DNA of 56,344 bases. Source: Planctomycetota bacterium (GTDB taxonomy: Bacteria > Planctomycetota > UBA8108 > UBA1146 > JAJFFE01). The position numbers and the translations under genes were made by a program. Each line of letters starts with the position of its first letter. Positions within the stretch are counted from its first letter, which is position 1. The notes beneath the pieces are model-generated. The model saw nothing but the letters and a program-made list of their open reading frames with translations. It searched no databases and was not told the DNA's origin. The DNA lies in contig JAJFFE010000235.1 in NCBI GenBank assembly GCA_021776775.1, positions 1 to 56,344 of the forward strand, read 5' to 3'. Shown here piece after piece: positions 53,738-56,344 of this stretch.

Positions 53738-56016
53738 GAGATGACATCGCGCGTCGAATCGCGCAGCAGGAGGCGAGGCTGCTCAAGCTCGACGCGGAGC
53801 GCGACGCCATTCGACGAAGCCTCGCCGAGCTTCGCGGCGAACTGACGGGCCAGTCCGCTCCCGTATCCGCAATCAACGAGTTGAGCCCCCTCGAGAAGGT
53901 CGCGATCTACCGTTCCTATTTTCGTGGCCGGTCCGATCTGTACGCCCGTCGTTGGGTCAACGAACGCGACCAGCGCCACGGCTACGCCGCGGTCTGCTCC
54001 AACGAGTGGGTCGACGGGCTGTGCGAAAAACCGAAGGTTCCGTGCGGATCGTGCCCCAACTCGGCGTTCATGGCGCTCGACGATCGCGCCGTCATCGATC
54101 ACTTGCAAGGACGGCAAGTGGTCGGTCTCTACCCGATGCAGCCCGATCAGACGTGTCGCTTGGTGGCGGCCGACCTCGGTGGAGAACAGTGGAAAGAGAA
54201 CGCCCACGCCCTCATGTCCACGGCGGTCGATCACCACGTGCCGTGCGCGCTGGAACGGTCTCGGTCAGGCGAAGGCGCGCACCTGTGGATCTTCTTTCAG
54301 AACGCCATCACTGCTCGCGAAGCGCGCGAGTTGATGCGCGCACTCCACCGCGCGACCGAACGCCGCGTTCCCGGGTTGCTCTTCGCGGAGGAGCGCTTCT
54401 TCCCACCGCGTGATCGCATGGAACCCGACAGCCTCGGCGCGGTCATCGCGTTGCCGCTACAGCACGGGCCACGTCAACAAGGGAACACCGTGTTCCTAGA
54501 TGCAGACTTACAACCCTACCCCGACCCGTGGGCCTTCTTGGCCAGCTTGCCGCGACTGAGCGCAGACGAGATCCCGCGCTTCATCAAGTCGCTATACCTA
54601 CAGCGAGAGGCACCTCGCACGATCGACGCGGTTCTCGAAGATCGACTGTACGTCGACCGCAGCGTGTTGACGCCAACCTTGACCAAGGCGCTGCGGCAAA
54701 CCGCGTCGTTTCCCAACCCGGAGTATCACAAGAAGCGTCGCCTGCGACTCTCCACCGCGTTCACGCCGCAAGTCATCAACACGAGCGCCGAGACGGACGA
54801 CACGCTCGTGTTGCCGAGGGGTACTGCGGCCGACGCCCGCCAGATCATTGCCGCGCACGGCTCCCAGCTCGACATCGACGATCGACGTTCCGAAGGCGAG
54901 CCGCTGTCGACCAACTTCGTCGGTCGATTGACACCACCTCAGACCGAGGCGTCGGCAGCCCTGCTCGCGCACGACGACGGACTGTTCATCGCTCCGCCGG
55001 GCACGGGCAAGACGGTGCTCGGCGCGGCCATGATCGCCGCACGCGGGCGCAACGCGTTGGTCATCGTGCACCGCAAGCCACTGCTCGAGCAGTGGACCGC
55101 GCAGATCGCCGCGTTCCTCGATATCGATCCCGAAAGCATCGGTCGCATCGGTGGCGGCAAGCGAACACCGACCGGGATCATCGACGTCGCAATGATTCAA
55201 AGTCTTCTCCGCAAGGGAAAGGTCGACCCCGCAATCACCGAGTACGGCCACGTCATTGTGGACGAATGTCACCATGCGCCGGCGCGATCGTTCGAGCAGG
55301 TCCTGTCCCGGGCGACGGCTCGCTACCTTCTGGGACTGACCGCCACGCCGGAACGACGCGACGGCATGCATCCGATCACAACCATGCAACTCGGCCCCAT
55401 TCGACATCGCATAGAGCCACGATCCCAAGCGGCCACGCGACCCTTCGACCATGAACTCACCATTCATCCCACCGCGTTCACGTTCGACGTCGACGAAGAT
55501 ACGAACATCGGCGAGATCTACTCCGCGTTGTCCGGCGACACGGCGCGCAACACCCAAATCGTCGACGACATCATCGCAGCCCTCGAAGACGGGCGCTCAC
55601 CGCTAGTCTTGACCGAACGGCGCGCCCACCTAAGTTTCTTCGCCGAGCAACTCCAAGGGGTGGCGCGCCACTTGGTCGTCCTTCACGGCGGCCGCAGCGA
55701 CGGCGAAAGGCTCGAAGCAGAGAACCGCCTGCGAGCCATCCCCCAAGACGAAGAGCGACTCGTCATCGCAACCGGTCGCTACATTGGCGAAGGCTTCGAC
55801 GACTCCCGACTAGACACCCTGTTCCTAACCCTGCCCATCTCGTGGAAAGGAACCCTAGTCCAGTACGCCGGGCGACTACACCGCAACCACGCAGGAAAAA
55901 AAGTCGTCAAGATCCACGACTACGTCGACGCCAACGTCCCCATGCTCGCCCGCATGTTCGAACGACGCCGAAAAGGCTACCGCTCCCTGGGCTACCGAGA
56001 GCTGATCGATACCTAA
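53680..56016 (+). CDS. AEP-primase/SF2 helicase fusion (TOTE conflict-system type)
   Basis: 778 residues from ATG 53680 (AGGAGG, 7-nt spacer; both lie inside the foldback element). The first ~19 residues come from the element; then a coiled coil (21-55). A Cys cluster (Cys106, 115, 122, 125: VCSNEW, PCGSCPN) and the primase core follow: RLVAADLGGEQWKENAH and SRSGEGAHLWIFF (His201). The family's catalytic DxD appears here as Asp165-Leu-Gly167, so the second Asp is missing. Helicase part: Walker A APPGTGKT, DECH in IVDECHHAPARSF, LTATPERRDG, ATGRYIGEGFDD and VQYAGRLHRN, all intact. In TOTE systems such proteins are thought to act in conflict with invading DNA. Here only the zinc-ribbon and LURP-one genes are neighbours. 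Confidence 0.85.
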   Translation: MSGCTRTDEGGDELPIQDTRDDIARRIAQQEARLLKLDAERDAIRRSLAELRGELTGQSAPVSAINELSPLEKVAIYRSYFRGRSDLYARRWVNERDQRHGYAAVCSNEWVDGLCEKPKVPCGSCPNSAFMALDDRAVIDHLQGRQVVGLYPMQPDQTCRLVAADLGGEQWKENAHALMSTAVDHHVPCALERSRSGEGAHLWIFFQNAITAREARELMRALHRATERRVPGLLFAEERFFPPRDRMEPDSLGAVIALPLQHGPRQQGNTVFLDADLQPYPDPWAFLASLPRLSADEIPRFIKSLYLQREAPRTIDAVLEDRLYVDRSVLTPTLTKALRQTASFPNPEYHKKRRLRLSTAFTPQVINTSAETDDTLVLPRGTAADARQIIAAHGSQLDIDDRRSEGEPLSTNFVGRLTPPQTEASAALLAHDDGLFIAPPGTGKTVLGAAMIAARGRNALVIVHRKPLLEQWTAQIAAFLDIDPESIGRIGGGKRTPTGIIDVAMIQSLLRKGKVDPAITEYGHVIVDECHHAPARSFEQVLSRATARYLLGLTATPERRDGMHPITTMQLGPIRHRIEPRSQAATRPFDHELTIHPTAFTFDVDEDTNIGEIYSALSGDTARNTQIVDDIIAALEDGRSPLVLTERRAHLSFFAEQLQGVARHLVVLHGGRSDGERLEAENRLRAIPQDEERLVIATGRYIGEGFDDSRLDTLFLTLPISWKGTLVQYAGRLHRNHAGKKVVKIHDYVDANVPMLARMFERRRKGYRSLGYRELIDT

Positions 56017-56344
56017 CGCCTACGGTTTCACGCGACATGGCTCGTACACCAGCCCTCGGCCAAACAAGCGAAGCCGTCCGCAGCCCCCTCGACGACTAGC
56101 CTTACCCACAACTCGGGTAATCCCATCTCCAACCCAACCTCGCCCAAGAACCCCAATCCCAGAAGCATCTTCCGATCGATGTTGGCATCACCCCACCCAG
56201 AGCATTACCCTGCAAGCAGCCCCACCGGGGGATTACCCAAAACTGTGGAATTGACGTTGAACTAAGCCGCTTCGCGGCATGGCTCCCGTGCAACGCGGTG
56301 AGCAGATAGTGCGTTGGCTCTTTGACGCCATCGATATCCCTGGC
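56017..56344. other. Gene-free end of the window with an imperfect inverted repeat
   Basis: No gene seen in 328 nt. CCACAACTCGGGTAATCCC (56107-56125) returns as an imperfect reverse complement at 56230-56249 (GGGATTACCC AAAACTGTGG), about 105 nt apart. A small hairpin GCCGC-TTC-GCGGC lies near 56267-56279. This could be another short foldback element. Confidence 0.4.

Overview
The window reads as GC-rich chromosomal DNA, most probably from a Planctomycetota-like bacterium, or another lineage with the same gene style such as deep Acidobacteriota. The reasons are two ECF sigma factors of the short type paired with transmembrane Ser/Thr kinases, two secreted proteins ending in the paired Ca-loop dockerin-like module (DxNxDG ... 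YLFxxG), a sulfatase fused to an F5/8C-like domain, very large secreted TIG and Gly-rich proteins, and HNH endonucleases. This assignment is inference from gene style, not from a marker gene. No rRNA, tRNA or CRISPR array was seen.

Layout. 0-6.7 kb: a hypothetical protein, a DUF2071 protein, a nucleotidyltransferase stump, a dCMP deaminase, a large coiled-coil/TM protein that looks like a YhaN-type ATPase with ruined Walker motifs, and a secreted beta-propeller/dockerin protein. 6.7-19.2 kb is cell-envelope material: a HEAT-like repeat lipoprotein, a sulfatase, a lipoprotein with HExxH, a 1332-residue Gly-rich lipoprotein, a polytopic membrane protein and a YHS-domain secreted protein. 19.3-27.0 kb: a kinase with an FGE-fold sensor domain, an ECF sigma factor and an Lhr helicase, joined by two ATGA start/stop overlaps. 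27.1-34.6 kb: a GT-C-like membrane protein and a complete MacAB/Lol-type ABC exporter (ATPase, permease, adaptor). 35.5-41.3 kb: FkbM methyltransferase, VOC protein, Nudix hydrolase, and a second sigma/kinase pair. 44.0-50.5 kb: a 2170-residue TIG/dockerin protein. 50.7-56.0 kb: AbiEii-like nucleotidyltransferase, rhodanese, 5'-3' exonuclease, LURP-one/scramblase protein, a zinc-ribbon membrane protein and an AEP-primase/SF2 helicase of the TOTE type.

The most notable structure is the repeat landscape. Two HNH loci (34.64-35.38 kb and 41.43-43.70 kb) each sit between their own long inverted repeats. A third, gene-free locus (17.34-18.01 kb) carries diverged copies of the second locus' repeat, again inverted. 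All three lie close behind the stop codon of a host gene. Separately, two short TA-bounded foldback (MITE-like) elements are present, at 6.66 and 53.57 kb. The second sits exactly on the 5' end of the primase-helicase gene. Removing it on paper restores an in-frame GTG start overlapping the stop of the upstream zinc-ribbon gene (GTGA), while the element itself supplies the Shine-Dalgarno and ATG used now. That is a readable case of a small element rewiring translation of a defence-type gene.
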